DNA from: Mycolicibacterium pyrenivorans
GTDB lineage: Bacteria > Actinomycetota > Actinomycetes > Mycobacteriales > Mycobacteriaceae
Length of the DNA stretch: 64,000 nucleotides
Direction of reading: 5' to 3'
NCBI RefSeq assembly: GCF_025821625.1
Contig: NZ_JACKSH010000065.1
Span: 62,001 to 126,000 of the forward strand
Position numbers and translations under genes: made by a program. The notes beneath the pieces were generated by a model. It saw only the letters and a program-made list of their open reading frames with translations. It was not told the origin of the DNA and did not search any database. Positions 54,456-63,687 of the stretch are shown here, piece by piece (position 1 is the first letter of the stretch; every line of letters begins with the position of its first letter).

Positions 54456-55363
54456 GACGCCACCGCTGCCGTGGACCTGGTGCGGCGCAAGTCCCGCGCG
54501 GTCAGGTAGATCTCGACCAGCAGCAGCATCGACGCGAGCATCGTGAGCACCCAGTAGAACTCGACACGCTCGGACGTGGACTGGGGGATCGCCGTGGCCT
54601 GCCCTGCCGGCGCCTGGGCCTGTCGCAGGGGTTCTCCGGCGGTGCGCTGCAGGTAGGGCACCCCGAGTTGCTCCGCGATGCCGCGCAGTGCCGTGGCGCC
54701 GGGCCCGTAGCCGTACACCGCACCCCCGTCCACGGCGTCGGTGTCGAACACCCCCTGGGGAGCCGACGACTGCCCGGCGCCGGAGCCGAAGTAGTACACC
54801 AGGTTCTCCGACCGCGGGTACTGCTGTCCGGCCGCGATCAGCTGGTAGCGCAGCACGTTGGCGGCGGCGCCTGCGTTGACCTGATCGCTGCCCGCGGCCG
54901 CATCGCGGTAGGGGTTCAACGCGTCCACGACCGGCTCGAGACTCCACGTGTCGGCCGACAGCGGCCAATCGATCGCGGGCCGCGAGGCGAACGCGATGAC
55001 GGCGAACCGCGCGCCGGGGTGGGATTCGATCAGGGCCTTGATGTCGTCGCGAATCCCCGACATCCGCGTGCGGCCGCCGTAGTCGTCGATCCCGGAGTCC
55101 GCCGAGCGGTCGACGACGAAGTACACATTCGCGCCTCCCTGTGCGGCCGCAGGGGTGTCGTCGTCGACGGCGGTGTCGGTGCCCGGCCGCGCGGCGGCGA
55201 CCAGCACCAGCAGCATGGCCGATGTCATTCCGCACCAACGCAGGACGCCGCGCCCGCCCGTACCCGAGCGGGTGGCCAGTCGCAGCGCCAGAGCGCGCAG
55301 CACGATCAACGTCGCGGCGATCGCGCCGAGAACAAGGGCAGGCAGCACCGGGTCGAACGTCAT
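54452..55363 (-). CDS. VWA domain membrane protein (BatA/BatB-like)
   Basis: The 303-residue protein has two N-terminal transmembrane segments, a von Willebrand A domain with a recognisable MIDAS start VYFVVDRSADSG (the third acidic/serine position differs from DxSxS), ARFAVIAFASRPAIDWPL and a C-terminal transmembrane anchor. This is the BatA/BatB plan, with the VWA domain outside the membrane. It overlaps both neighbours by 4 bp. Confidence 0.82.
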   Translation of the reverse strand: MTFDPVLPALVLGAIAATLIVLRALALRLATRSGTGGRGVLRWCGMTSAMLLVLVAAARPGTDTAVDDDTPAAAQGGANVYFVVDRSADSGIDDYGGRTRMSGIRDDIKALIESHPGARFAVIAFASRPAIDWPLSADTWSLEPVVDALNPYRDAAAGSDQVNAGAAANVLRYQLIAAGQQYPRSENLVYYFGSGAGQSSAPQGVFDTDAVDGGAVYGYGPGATALRGIAEQLGVPYLQRTAGEPLRQAQAPAGQATAIPQSTSERVEFYWVLTMLASMLLLVEIYLTARDLRRTRSTAAVAS

Positions 55364-56367
55364 CGCCGCACCGCCATCAGCGACACGCCCAGCAGACCGG
55401 CCAGCGCGAGCGCGGCGACGAGCACGACGGCGGGGGAGTCGCCCCGGCTGCTCTGCTGCTCCGGGGCGGGGTCGGCGCGGATCGCGTCGAGGTCGGCGTC
55501 GAGGTCGGCGGCGTCGTAGCGGAAGAACTGTCCACCGGTCGCAGCGGTCATCGTCGAGAGCGCCTGGGTCTCGCGTCCCGGCGTGGCGATCGCGTCGATC
55601 TGCACGCCGGCCCGCTGCGCCATCTGGGTGACCTGCGCGTCGGCGAACAGCGACGGCCTACCGTCCTCGGGCGACCGCAGCGCGCCCGGCCCCAGGTAGA
55701 TCAGCGAGCGGCGGGTGTCTCCTTCGGCCTGGAACCCGGGAAAGCCGGTGAGACACAGCGCCAGAACGTCCGCGACGGTCGGTGCATAGTCGTCGTAGGC
55801 GACGGGCGTGGAGAAGGATTCGGTCCTGGCCCGCAGCGCGACGGCCTCGGCCGGTGCCAGCGTGCCCGCCTCGGCCTCGCTCTGCGCTCGCGCGGCTTGG
55901 GCGTAGTCGCCGAACCGGCCCGCTGCGAACTGGTAGTCGCGGGTCAGCGGTACCACCCTGCGGTTGGGCGAGGTCAGCCCGATGCGCTCGGCGCCGTAGG
56001 CGGTGGCCTGACGAGCGAAGTAGGTCAGAAACTCACCGGTGGCCTCGTCGGTGACGGGCTGGCCGACACAGAGCATGATGTCGACTCGCTGAGTGGAATC
56101 GTCGGTATCCCAGAGTGTTCCGACGGGGCGGGCGCTGGCGAGCACCGTGGCCCCGAACAGCAGGGTCAGCAGCGTGAGCGCCACCGCGGTGGCCCGCGTC
56201 TGCCTGCGGACCACTGCTCGGTACTCGGGGAGCCGGGTCAGGCGGGTGGTGTTGGCCAGCGGCTGGCGTCCCCGGGTCCGCTCGGTCGGGAGCACCGCCG
56301 CCAGCCCCAGCGCCAGTGCCAGGGCGCCGAACCCGACGACTGAGACCGCCCACCACATCACACCCAC
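55360..56367 (-). CDS. degenerate VWA domain membrane protein
   Basis: The 335-residue protein has N-terminal transmembrane segments (about 3-25 and 60-80), a VWA-like domain and a C-terminal anchor. Where the MIDAS would start, it reads VDIMLCVGQPVTDEATG, so the DxSxS motif is lost. It probably forms a heteromeric pair with the adjacent VWA protein that keeps the motif. It starts within the preceding gene (10-bp overlap). Confidence 0.75.
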   Translation of the reverse strand: MGVMWWAVSVVGFGALALALGLAAVLPTERTRGRQPLANTTRLTRLPEYRAVVRRQTRATAVALTLLTLLFGATVLASARPVGTLWDTDDSTQRVDIMLCVGQPVTDEATGEFLTYFARQATAYGAERIGLTSPNRRVVPLTRDYQFAAGRFGDYAQAARAQSEAEAGTLAPAEAVALRARTESFSTPVAYDDYAPTVADVLALCLTGFPGFQAEGDTRRSLIYLGPGALRSPEDGRPSLFADAQVTQMAQRAGVQIDAIATPGRETQALSTMTAATGGQFFRYDAADLDADLDAIRADPAPEQQSSRGDSPAVVLVAALALAGLLGVSLMAVRR

Positions 56368-56831
56368 GAGCGGATCAGCTCTTCCGTCTCGTCGCCCAGC
56401 CGTGCCACGTCGGCGGTCGAGGACCTGTCGAACTGCGCGTCGCCCAGCGCCGACAACACCGGCGCCGCGTCGGCGAGATCGCTTGCGGCGACTGCCCGCA
56501 GCTGCATGTACTGGGCGCGCCGACCGGTGGCCTGGTGCAGGAAGCTGCGCAGGGTCCGGCTCAGCGCCGCACTCGCCTGCTCTCCGGAGAGCTCACCGCT
56601 GCGGTGCCGCCGGGCGATCGTCGCGGCCGTCCCCGCGAACCGGCGCCGCAGCACCCGGGAGTGCAACGATCTCACGGCGGGCATGCGTCGCAACCGCGCG
56701 GCGGGCATCGTCGCCACGAAAACCGCTGCATACCAAACGATCACAAGTGTCAACAGCGCCAGCCCGAGCCACAACCACCGCGACTCGTAGCCTGGCGGCC
56801 CGCTGACGAACTCCAGCAGGTCATCCGGCAC
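56358..56831 (-). CDS. single-helix membrane protein of the MoxR/VWA operon
   Basis: The 157-residue protein has a transmembrane segment (about 20-42) followed by a basic helical cytoplasmic domain (SGELSGEQASAALSRTLRSF) that may contact the MoxR ATPase or the DUF58 protein. The GTG at 56831 overlaps the DUF58 gene by 11 bp. The position and size fit the DUF4381-type component of Bat operons, but the sequence match is not certain. Confidence 0.65.
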   Translation of the reverse strand: MPDDLLEFVSGPPGYESRWLWLGLALLTLVIVWYAAVFVATMPAARLRRMPAVRSLHSRVLRRRFAGTAATIARRHRSGELSGEQASAALSRTLRSFLHQATGRRAQYMQLRAVAASDLADAAPVLSALGDAQFDRSSTADVARLGDETEELIRSWV

Positions 56832-57693
56832 GTGACCACACCCCGGTCATGTCGGCGACCGCTGCCCGGATTGCTTCGCTGCGCGGGATCGTCACATGCG
56901 GGATCCGGTGTGTGGTCATCATTTCCGCGAGATGGCGGATGCGCCGCTGCTCGGCCATCCGGTAGGCGGCCACGACTCGTGGTTCGTGCGAGGCGGACCC
57001 GAGCACCCGCCGTCCGGTGGCGACGTCGTAGGCCCCGTCTTCGGCAGCGGCCACCGCAGGCATGTCGGGGATCATCGCCCACATCACGTCGTGTCTCGCG
57101 GTCAGCCGCCCGAGCACCTCGGCCAGTCGGGGATCGGCGTCGGGTTCGTCGGAGACGACCACGATCAGCATGGGGTGGCGATAATGTGTTGCCACATAGG
57201 TCAATTGGCAGACGATGTCGCTCGGACCCCGGGCGGTGTGGCCGGCCGAGTGGCCGTGGTAGCGCGTGAGCACGCTCTCGATGTGGTTCTCGCCGCGGCG
57301 CTGGCGGACGTTGACGCTGCCGCGGGCATCGCCGTACACCATCCCGACTTCGTCGGTGCGCCCGAGCGTGATCAGGCCGACGGCGCCCAGCACGTTGACC
57401 GCGATGTCGCTCTTGAGCTCGCCGCCGGGAGCGAGGGCGCACATGTTGCGGCCGGCGTCGGCGACGAGCAGGACCTTGTGGTGCTTCTCGGAGACGAATT
57501 GTTTGATCAGCACGCCGCCGGAGCGGGCCGAGGCCTTCCAGTCGATGTCGCGGACGTCGTCGCCCGGCACATAGGGCCGTAGTTCGTCGAGTTCCAGGCT
57601 GCGTGTGTGTAACAGCGCGTAGCGACCGCCCTCGAGCATGCCCCGGGTATCGGTGCCGAAGTACGCCTTGGCTCTGTTGAGGTGCTTACCCAC
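56821..57693 (-). CDS. DUF58 domain-containing protein
   Basis: The 290-residue protein shows the DUF58 signature LRPYVPGDDVRDIDWKASAR followed by IKQFVSEKHHKVLLVADAGRNM, a VWA-like start with an altered MIDAS (DAGRN). DUF58 proteins accompany MoxR AAA+ ATPases in many bacteria and are thought to present substrates to them. The GTG at 57693 is 12 bp after the moxR stop. Operon order here is moxR, DUF58, membrane protein, VWA, VWA, TPR. Confidence 0.87.
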   Translation of the reverse strand: MGKHLNRAKAYFGTDTRGMLEGGRYALLHTRSLELDELRPYVPGDDVRDIDWKASARSGGVLIKQFVSEKHHKVLLVADAGRNMCALAPGGELKSDIAVNVLGAVGLITLGRTDEVGMVYGDARGSVNVRQRRGENHIESVLTRYHGHSAGHTARGPSDIVCQLTYVATHYRHPMLIVVVSDEPDADPRLAEVLGRLTARHDVMWAMIPDMPAVAAAEDGAYDVATGRRVLGSASHEPRVVAAYRMAEQRRIRHLAEMMTTHRIPHVTIPRSEAIRAAVADMTGVWSRAG

Positions 57694-57705
57694 TGCCCGC
57701 CCCGC

Positions 57706-58710
57706 TCAGGGCACCCGTACCGACTGCAGCGCGGCGTCGATCACCACGTCGGGCGTGACGCCCGCGCTGGCCGCCTCGAAACCCAGGATCAGCCGGTGCT
57801 GCAGCACGCGGTGTGCGAGGTCGGCGATGTCGCCGGGGATGACGTGGTTTCGGCCGGACAGCAGCGCCAGCGCGCGGGCCGATGTGCACAACGCGATGGT
57901 GGCGCGTGGGCTGGCCCCGTATTCGATCAGCCTGGCCAGGTTGCTGGGCAGGTAGTTGGCCGCATCACGGGTCACTCCGACGAGGCGGCTGGCGTACAGC
58001 ATCAGGTCGCGGCTCATGTGCACGTCGCGGGCGACCCGCTGGAGGTGGCGGATGTCCTCGAGGGTGGCCACCGGCCTGGTGCGGTGGTCGCGGTCGTAGA
58101 GCCCGGCGTCGCGCCGGCTGAGGACCTCGACCTCCTCCTCGGGGGAGGGGTAACGCACGATCTCCTTGAGCAGGAACCGGTCGGTCTGGGCCTCCGACAG
58201 CGCGTAGGTGCCTTCCTGGTCGACGGGGTTCTGCGTGGCGATCACCAGGAACGGCTCCGGGATCGGGTACACCGTGCCCGCGATGGTGGTCTGGCGTTCC
58301 TCCATCGCCTCGAGCATCGCGCTCTGGGTCTTGGCGCTGGAGCGGTTGATCTCGTCGAGCAGGACGACGTTGGCGTGCACGGGTCCGAGCTGGGTGACGA
58401 ACGAGGTGGTGGCCGCGTCGTAGATCTGGGTGCCGATGATGTCGCTGGGCAGCAGGTCCGGGGTGCACTGGATACGCCGGAACTCCCCGTGGATGGATTC
58501 GGCGATGACGCGCGCGGCGGTGGTCTTGGCCAGCCCGGGAACGCTCTCCACCAGGATGTGCCCACCGGTCAGCAGCCCGATCAGCAGCGACTCCCGCAGG
58601 TGTTCCTGGCCGACCACCTTGGCCGAGAACGCCTGGGAGAGCGCGGCGACGATGCGCTGTGCCGCACGGGCATCGTCGTCGAGATCTCGAGGTACCGGGG
58701 CTGCTGTCAT
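57706..58710 (-). CDS. MoxR family AAA+ ATPase
   Basis: The 334-residue AAA+ ATPase has a Walker A variant (ESVPGLAKTTAARV), Walker B VVLLDEINRSSAKTQ, sensor 1 IATQNP and the MoxR-specific EGTYALSEAQTDRFLLK. MoxR proteins act as chaperones that help mature or insert cofactors into partner complexes. The ATG at 58710 (MTAAPVPRD) gives the usual length. It heads the six-gene leftward operon. It is divergent from the SELENBP1-type gene across 266 bp, in which I see no other gene. Confidence 0.9.
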   Translation of the reverse strand: MTAAPVPRDLDDDARAAQRIVAALSQAFSAKVVGQEHLRESLLIGLLTGGHILVESVPGLAKTTAARVIAESIHGEFRRIQCTPDLLPSDIIGTQIYDAATTSFVTQLGPVHANVVLLDEINRSSAKTQSAMLEAMEERQTTIAGTVYPIPEPFLVIATQNPVDQEGTYALSEAQTDRFLLKEIVRYPSPEEEVEVLSRRDAGLYDRDHRTRPVATLEDIRHLQRVARDVHMSRDLMLYASRLVGVTRDAANYLPSNLARLIEYGASPRATIALCTSARALALLSGRNHVIPGDIADLAHRVLQHRLILGFEAASAGVTPDVVIDAALQSVRVP

Positions 58711-58976
58711 CCAGCGCGGTGTACCCCCGGATCGCGCACGCAAACCGATGCTCAGCGAGGGCTGAACGGGTGGCGTGGTTTTCCAGATGTGTGGTTGTTG
58801 TTGATCTTGGCTCGACACCGATGTCGGACGATCCGGGTGACGACCTTGCCCCGGCCGCTGGATTGGCGAATCGTGGACGGGACGTGCGACCTGCTACTAC
58901 GATTTTCACGGCAACCGGATGCAGTTGCGTGCGGCTTGTCTTGGAGCATTAGCGGCCCCACTTGGGAGGTCCTCAC

Positions 58977-60386
58977 ATGGCTCATCCGTCGATCGATCCG
59001 ACGTTCTACCGGACCGCTGCAGAGGCGGCGGCCGCTCCCGGCGAGCAGCTCGCGTACGTAGTGGCCTTTGACCGCGCCGCACAGAAACACGACGCGATGA
59101 CCGTCGTCGATGTGAATCCGGCGTCTGACAGCTATGGACGGGTGGTCGGCTGGACCGACGTTCCCGGCCGCGGCGACGAGCTTCATCACTTCGGCTGGAA
59201 CGCCTGCAGCAGCGCGCTCAAGCACGAGGGCCACGACATGGACGGCCTCCAGCGCCGCTACCTACTGGTTCCGGGACTGCGGTCGTCCAACATCCACGTC
59301 TTCGACACTCAGCCCGACCCGCGCAACCCGACGCTGATCAAGACGATCGACGCCAAGAGCCTGTCCGAGAACGCCGGTTACTCGCGTCCGCACACCCTGC
59401 ACTGCGGACCCGACGGCGTATTCCTCACCTGCCTGGGAGGACCTGAGGGCAACGACGACGGACCCGGCGGGATCGCCCTGCTCGACCACGCGACGTTCGA
59501 CGTCTTGCGGGCTTGGGAGACCGACCGGGGACCGCAGCACTTCCACTACGACGCCTGGTGGCACCTCAATCAGAACGCGCTCATCTCCAGCGAGTGGGGC
59601 AGCCCCTCGATGATCGAGAACGGCATCGTGCCGGAATTGTTGCTGGGCCAGAAGTACGGCCACGCCATCCACTTCTGGAACCTTGCCAAGGGCGAGCACA
59701 TGCAGCGGGTCGACCTGGGCGCCCAGCACCAGATGGCATTGGAGGTGCGCCCGTCCCACGACCCCGAGGCGACCTGGGGCTTCGTCGGCGTGGTGATCTC
59801 CACCGAGGATCTGTCCGGCTCGGTCTGGCGCTGGTGGCGCGAGGAGGACGAGTGGAAGGTGGAGAAGGTCATCACCATTCCCGCGGAGCCCGCCGACCCC
59901 GATCTCCTGCCGCCCGCACTCAAGCCGTTCTCCGCGGTGCCGCCGCTCATTAGTGACATCGACCTGTCGGTCGACGACCGGTTCTTGTACGTGTCGTGCT
60001 GGGGTACAGGCGAAATGAAGCAGTTCGATGTGTCGGATCCGGCGAACCCGAAGCAGGTCGGATCGGTGCGCCTCGGCGGCATCGTTGACCGCGCGCCGCA
60101 TCCGGCGATGCCCGATATGCCGCTGGCAGGCGGGCCGCAGATGGTCGAAGTCAGCCGCGACGGGAAGCGGGTGTACTTCACCAACTCGCTGTACGGGGCA
60201 TGGGACGACCAGTTCTACCCAGACGGCGTCGGCGCGTGGATGGCCAAGCTCGACGCGGATCCCGACGGCGGGCTGAGCATCGACGAGCACTTCTTTCCGC
60301 ACGGCGAGGAGTTCCGCGGCCTGCGGGTGCACCAGATCCGGCTCCAGGGTGGCGACGCTTCGTCGGACTCCTACTGCTACAGCTGA
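58977..60386 (+). CDS. selenium-binding protein 1 family (methanethiol oxidase-like)
   Basis: The 469-residue protein matches SELENBP1/MtoX proteins, copper-dependent methanethiol oxidases, with SYGRVVGWTDVPGRGDELHH, RPHTLHCGPDGVFLTCLGG, QHFHYDAWWHLNQNALISSE, LYVSCWGTGEMKQFDVSDP and the C-terminal GLRVHQIRLQGGDASSDSY. The conserved His residues of the beta-propeller are present. There is no signal peptide. The ATG at 58977 follows GGGAGG. No in-frame TGA suggests selenocysteine. It is flanked by non-homologous operons. Confidence 0.93.
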   Translation: MAHPSIDPTFYRTAAEAAAAPGEQLAYVVAFDRAAQKHDAMTVVDVNPASDSYGRVVGWTDVPGRGDELHHFGWNACSSALKHEGHDMDGLQRRYLLVPGLRSSNIHVFDTQPDPRNPTLIKTIDAKSLSENAGYSRPHTLHCGPDGVFLTCLGGPEGNDDGPGGIALLDHATFDVLRAWETDRGPQHFHYDAWWHLNQNALISSEWGSPSMIENGIVPELLLGQKYGHAIHFWNLAKGEHMQRVDLGAQHQMALEVRPSHDPEATWGFVGVVISTEDLSGSVWRWWREEDEWKVEKVITIPAEPADPDLLPPALKPFSAVPPLISDIDLSVDDRFLYVSCWGTGEMKQFDVSDPANPKQVGSVRLGGIVDRAPHPAMPDMPLAGGPQMVEVSRDGKRVYFTNSLYGAWDDQFYPDGVGAWMAKLDADPDGGLSIDEHFFPHGEEFRGLRVHQIRLQGGDASSDSYCYS

Positions 60387-60460
60387 TTCTCACCGCACCG
60401 CCGAATGAGCGACCTCGCCATTGGGCCCTGAGGATGCCCCTGCCCCTCCCTCGTCCCAGG

Positions 60461-61330
60461 TCAGCCGAACATCAACGCGGCGGCCACCGCGATCGCCCAC
60501 ACCAGCATCGTCAGCCCCGTGTCGCGCAGCACCGGGATCAGGTCCTTGCCGCCCAGCCCGCCGCGGACCGGCTTGGCGGCCCGGACCGCCAGGGGCAGCG
60601 CCACCAGACCGACCGCTGCCCACGGCGTCGCGAGCATCAGCACCAGCGTCAGCGCGAACGCCACCGCCAGCAGCGCCTGGAACAGCAGCCGGGTCCTGGC
60701 GTCACCCAGCCGAACGGCCAGCGTGATCTTGCCGGACCGGGCGTCGGTGGGGATGTCGCGCAGGTTGTTGGCCACCAGCACAGCCGACGACAGACACCCG
60801 GTCGCGACGGCGAGTGCACCGCCGACCCAGTCGATGCGCAGCGCCTGCGTGTACTGGGTGCCCAGCACCGCGACCAGACCGAAGAACACGAACACGGCGA
60901 CCTCGCCGAGGCCCTGGTACCCGTACGGCTTGGAGCCGCCGGTGTACAGCCATGCCCCGGCGATACAGACCGCCCCGACCACGATCAGCCACGGCGCGCT
61001 GAACCACGCCAGCGCCAGGCCGGCCACCGCCGCGACGGCAAGGCTCGCCACCGCGGCGGTGAGCACCGACCGCGGCGCCGCCAGCTTCGAGCCGACCAGT
61101 CGCAGTGGCCCGGCCCGCACGTCGTCGGTGCCGCGGATGCCGTCGGAGTAGTCGTTGGCGTAGTTCACCCCGATGATCATCGCCACCGCGACGAGCAGCG
61201 CGAGCAGCGCTTTCCACCACGACGCGGCGTCCAGCCAGGCCGCGGCGCCGGTCCCCGCGATCACCGGCGCGACGGCATTCGGCAGCGTCCGGGGACGCGC
61301 ACCCTCGACCCACTGGGCGAAACTGGCCAC
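60461..61330 (-). CDS. menA: 1,4-dihydroxy-2-naphthoate octaprenyltransferase
   Basis: MenA prenylates dihydroxynaphthoate to make demethylmenaquinone in the membrane. The 289-residue UbiA-type protein has eight to nine hydrophobic segments and the two Asp-rich motifs [15 protein letters not shown] and [14 protein letters not shown] that bind prenyl diphosphate with magnesium. The GTG at 61330 ([20 protein letters not shown]) matches Rv0534c in length. It converges on the SELENBP1 gene, with 74 bp between. Confidence 0.95.
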   Translation of the reverse strand: MASFAQWVEGARPRTLPNAVAPVIAGTGAAAWLDAASWWKALLALLVAVAMIIGVNYANDYSDGIRGTDDVRAGPLRLVGSKLAAPRSVLTAAVASLAVAAVAGLALAWFSAPWLIVVGAVCIAGAWLYTGGSKPYGYQGLGEVAVFVFFGLVAVLGTQYTQALRIDWVGGALAVATGCLSSAVLVANNLRDIPTDARSGKITLAVRLGDARTRLLFQALLAVAFALTLVLMLATPWAAVGLVALPLAVRAAKPVRGGLGGKDLIPVLRDTGLTMLVWAIAVAAALMFG

Positions 61331-61399
61331 GGCGTCAGTCTTGCAGGTGGCGGTTTTCCTCCTCGCGACCGGCGACGCCCACCGTGGCAGACTGAGCCC

Positions 61400-61618
61400 A
61401 TGGACGACCGACTCAGCAAGGCCGAGATCCGCAAGGACACCGTCCAGGAGATCGTCGGGGCCGGCGCATCGACCGTCGGCGAGGTGACCTCGATCATCAC
61501 CACCGCGGTCAGGGACGTCGCCAACGCCATCGGCGGGCTCGCCACCGATTTGTTCGAGATTCGCGACGGGGCACGACGGGCGTCGCAGCACCTCGACGAC
61601 CAGCCCGACGACCGGTAG
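61400..61618 (+). CDS. small conserved helical protein
   Basis: The 72-residue protein ([20 protein letters not shown], then [20 protein letters not shown]) is predicted mostly helical and amphipathic, with an acidic tail. It is divergent from menA across 69 bp. The ATG is at 61400. No family is recognised, but the composition and spacing look coding. Confidence 0.6.
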   Translation: MDDRLSKAEIRKDTVQEIVGAGASTVGEVTSIITTAVRDVANAIGGLATDLFEIRDGARRASQHLDDQPDDR

Positions 61619-61704
61619 CGGACCCGCCGGTCACGGCTCGCGCCGCTGACCACGGGCGGCCCGACTCCACGTCACCGCAACGTCATGTCCGGGGTGGCGG
61701 CGCG

Positions 61705-62499
61705 ATGATTAACAATGGTCGGATGTTGGGAGTCATCGGCGGTAGCGGCTTTTACTCGTTCTTCGGTCCCGACGCCCGCGCGATAAACCTGGACACGCCC
61801 TACGGGCCGCCGAGCGCGGCGATCACCGTCGGCACCGTCGGCGATCACGAGGTGGCGTTCCTGCCGAGGCACGGCGCCAACCACGAGTTCTCGCCCCACA
61901 CGGTGCCGTATCTCGCCAACATGTGGGCATTGCGCGCGCTCGGGGTGCGCCGCGTCTTCGGCCCGTGCGCGGTCGGCAGCCTCGACCCGCAACTGGGTCC
62001 CGGTGCCATGGTGGTGCCCGATCAGATCGTGGACCGCACCTCCGGCCGTCGCGACACGTACTTCGATTCCGGCGGTATCCACGTGGACTTCGCCGACCCG
62101 TACTGCCCGTCGCTGCGTGCCGCGGTGACCGGTCTGCCCGGCGTCGTCGACGGCGGCACCATGGTGGTCATCCAGGGGCCGCGGTTCTCGACGCGCGCGG
62201 AGAGCCGCTGGTTCGCCGGCCAGGGGTTCCGGCTGGTCAACATGACGGGCTACCCCGAGACCGTGCTGGCCAGGGAACTCGAAATGTGTTACGCGGCAAT
62301 CGCATTGGTGACCGACCTGGACGCCGGCATCGAGACCGGCCAGGGTGTGCGGGCGGTGGACGTGTTCGCCGAGTTCCAGCGCAACCTGGTGGCGTTCAAG
62401 CAGCTCGTGCACGAGGCGATAGATCAGGTCGACGCCGAGCGCGCGTGCACCCACTGCCTGCCGCACGAGGGCGTCACCCTGCCGATCGAACTGCCATGA
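61705..62499 (+). CDS. mtnP: S-methyl-5'-thioadenosine phosphorylase
   Basis: The enzyme cleaves methylthioadenosine to adenine and methylthioribose phosphate. The 264-residue protein has GVIGGSGFYSF, PRHGANHEFSPHTVPY, the phosphate-site VIQGPRFSTRAESRWF and NMTGYPETVLARELEMCY. An ATG at 61723 (MLGVIGGSG) is an alternative start. It corresponds to Rv0535 (annotated pnp). The stop overlaps the next start by 4 bp. Confidence 0.93.
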   Translation: MINNGRMLGVIGGSGFYSFFGPDARAINLDTPYGPPSAAITVGTVGDHEVAFLPRHGANHEFSPHTVPYLANMWALRALGVRRVFGPCAVGSLDPQLGPGAMVVPDQIVDRTSGRRDTYFDSGGIHVDFADPYCPSLRAAVTGLPGVVDGGTMVVIQGPRFSTRAESRWFAGQGFRLVNMTGYPETVLARELEMCYAAIALVTDLDAGIETGQGVRAVDVFAEFQRNLVAFKQLVHEAIDQVDAERACTHCLPHEGVTLPIELP

Positions 62500-63545
62500 G
62501 GGTGCTGCTGACCGGCGCGGCGGGGTTCATCGGCACCCGGATCTTCGCGCGGTTGGCCGCCGGAGGCCACGACGTCGTCGCTGTCGACACGATGCTGTCT
62601 GCCGCCCACGGTGGGGACGCCGAGTTGCCCGCCGACGTGCACCGGGTCGACATCCGCGATGCCGCGGCGGTCGCCGACGTGCTCGACGGGGTCGACGTGG
62701 TCTGCCACCAGGCGGCCATGGTGGGTGCGGGCGTGAACGCCGCCGACAGCCCGGCCTACGCGTCGCACAATGATCTGGGCACCGCGGTGCTGCTGGCGGA
62801 GATGTTCGCCGCGGGATGTCAGCGGCTGGTGCTGGCGTCCTCGATGGTCGTCTACGGGCAGGGCCGGTACCGGTGTGAGGAGCACGGTGTGGTCGACCCG
62901 TCGCCACGGCAACGCGCGGACCTCGACGCCGGGGTCTTCGACCACTGCTGTCCGGTCGGTGGCGAGCAGCTCCGCTGGGAGCTGGTGGGCGAGGACGCGC
63001 CGCTGAAACCCCGCAGCCTGTACGCGGCCAGCAAGGTCGCCCAGGAGCACTACGCGCTGGCGTGGAGCGACGCCGCCGCGGGCACTGTCACCGCGCTGCG
63101 TTACCACAACGTCTACGGCCCCGGAATGCCGCGCGACACCCCCTACTCGGGGGTCGCCGCGATCTTCCGGTCTGCACTCGAATCCGGGGATGCGCCGAGG
63201 GTTTACGAGGACGGCGGGCAGATGCGCGACTTCGTCCACGTCGACGACGTCGCCGCGGCGAACGTGGCGGCAATCGAGGCGGAACCCGGCGGGCTCGACG
63301 CGTTCAGTGCCTTCAACGTGTGTTCGGGCAAGCCGGTGTCGATCCTCGACGTGGCCTCGGCGCTGTGCGAAGCCCGCGGTGGCCTGAAAAGCGCTGCGCC
63401 CGCGGTCACGGGTCAGTACCGCAGCGGCGACGTCCGCCACATCGTCGCGGACCCGGCGAAAGCCGCGCAGGTGCTGGGGTTCCGGGCGGTCGTCGACCCG
63501 GCCGACGGGCTGCGCGAGTTCGCCACCGCACCATTGCGGCACTAG
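62496..63545 (+). CDS. galE3: NAD-dependent epimerase, GalE family (GalE3 position)
   Basis: The 349-residue extended SDR has LLTGAAGFIGTRI (7-19), VVAVDTM, HRVDIRD, SSMVVYGQGRYRC and the catalytic YAASK (Tyr-Lys), so unlike the protein at 26772 it keeps the full active site. It carries an insertion with extra cysteines (FDHCCPVGGE). It starts at the ATGA overlap with mtnP. It is probably a UDP-sugar 4-epimerase, but the sugar is not determined. It corresponds to Rv0536. Confidence 0.9.
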   Translation: MRVLLTGAAGFIGTRIFARLAAGGHDVVAVDTMLSAAHGGDAELPADVHRVDIRDAAAVADVLDGVDVVCHQAAMVGAGVNAADSPAYASHNDLGTAVLLAEMFAAGCQRLVLASSMVVYGQGRYRCEEHGVVDPSPRQRADLDAGVFDHCCPVGGEQLRWELVGEDAPLKPRSLYAASKVAQEHYALAWSDAAAGTVTALRYHNVYGPGMPRDTPYSGVAAIFRSALESGDAPRVYEDGGQMRDFVHVDDVAAANVAAIEAEPGGLDAFSAFNVCSGKPVSILDVASALCEARGGLKSAAPAVTGQYRSGDVRHIVADPAKAAQVLGFRAVVDPADGLREFATAPLRH

Positions 63546-63561
63546 GGGCGGGCGTCGCATC

Positions 63562-63589
63562 GCAGACTGTCATCGCGCTGACAGTCTGC
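63562..63589 (+). terminator. hairpin downstream of galE3
   Basis: GCAGACTGTCA (63562-63572) and TGACAGTCTGC (63579-63589) are perfect 11-bp arms with a TCGCGC loop, 17 bp after the galE3 stop. No uridine run follows. This is the clearest terminator-like structure in the window. Confidence 0.7.
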
Positions 63590-63687
63590 AGTCGCGGACC
63601 GCCGATAACCGATTGAGTGGGTGCAACCGGCGCAGACACAGTGTCGAAACCTGCGTGTCGGCCGCTGTCGGAGGTGACACTGACAAG

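Noticed and set aside
58977-60386. Selenocysteine in the selenium-binding protein 1 homologue
   Set aside because: The frame is continuous without in-frame TGA; the family name refers to selenium binding, not selenocysteine.
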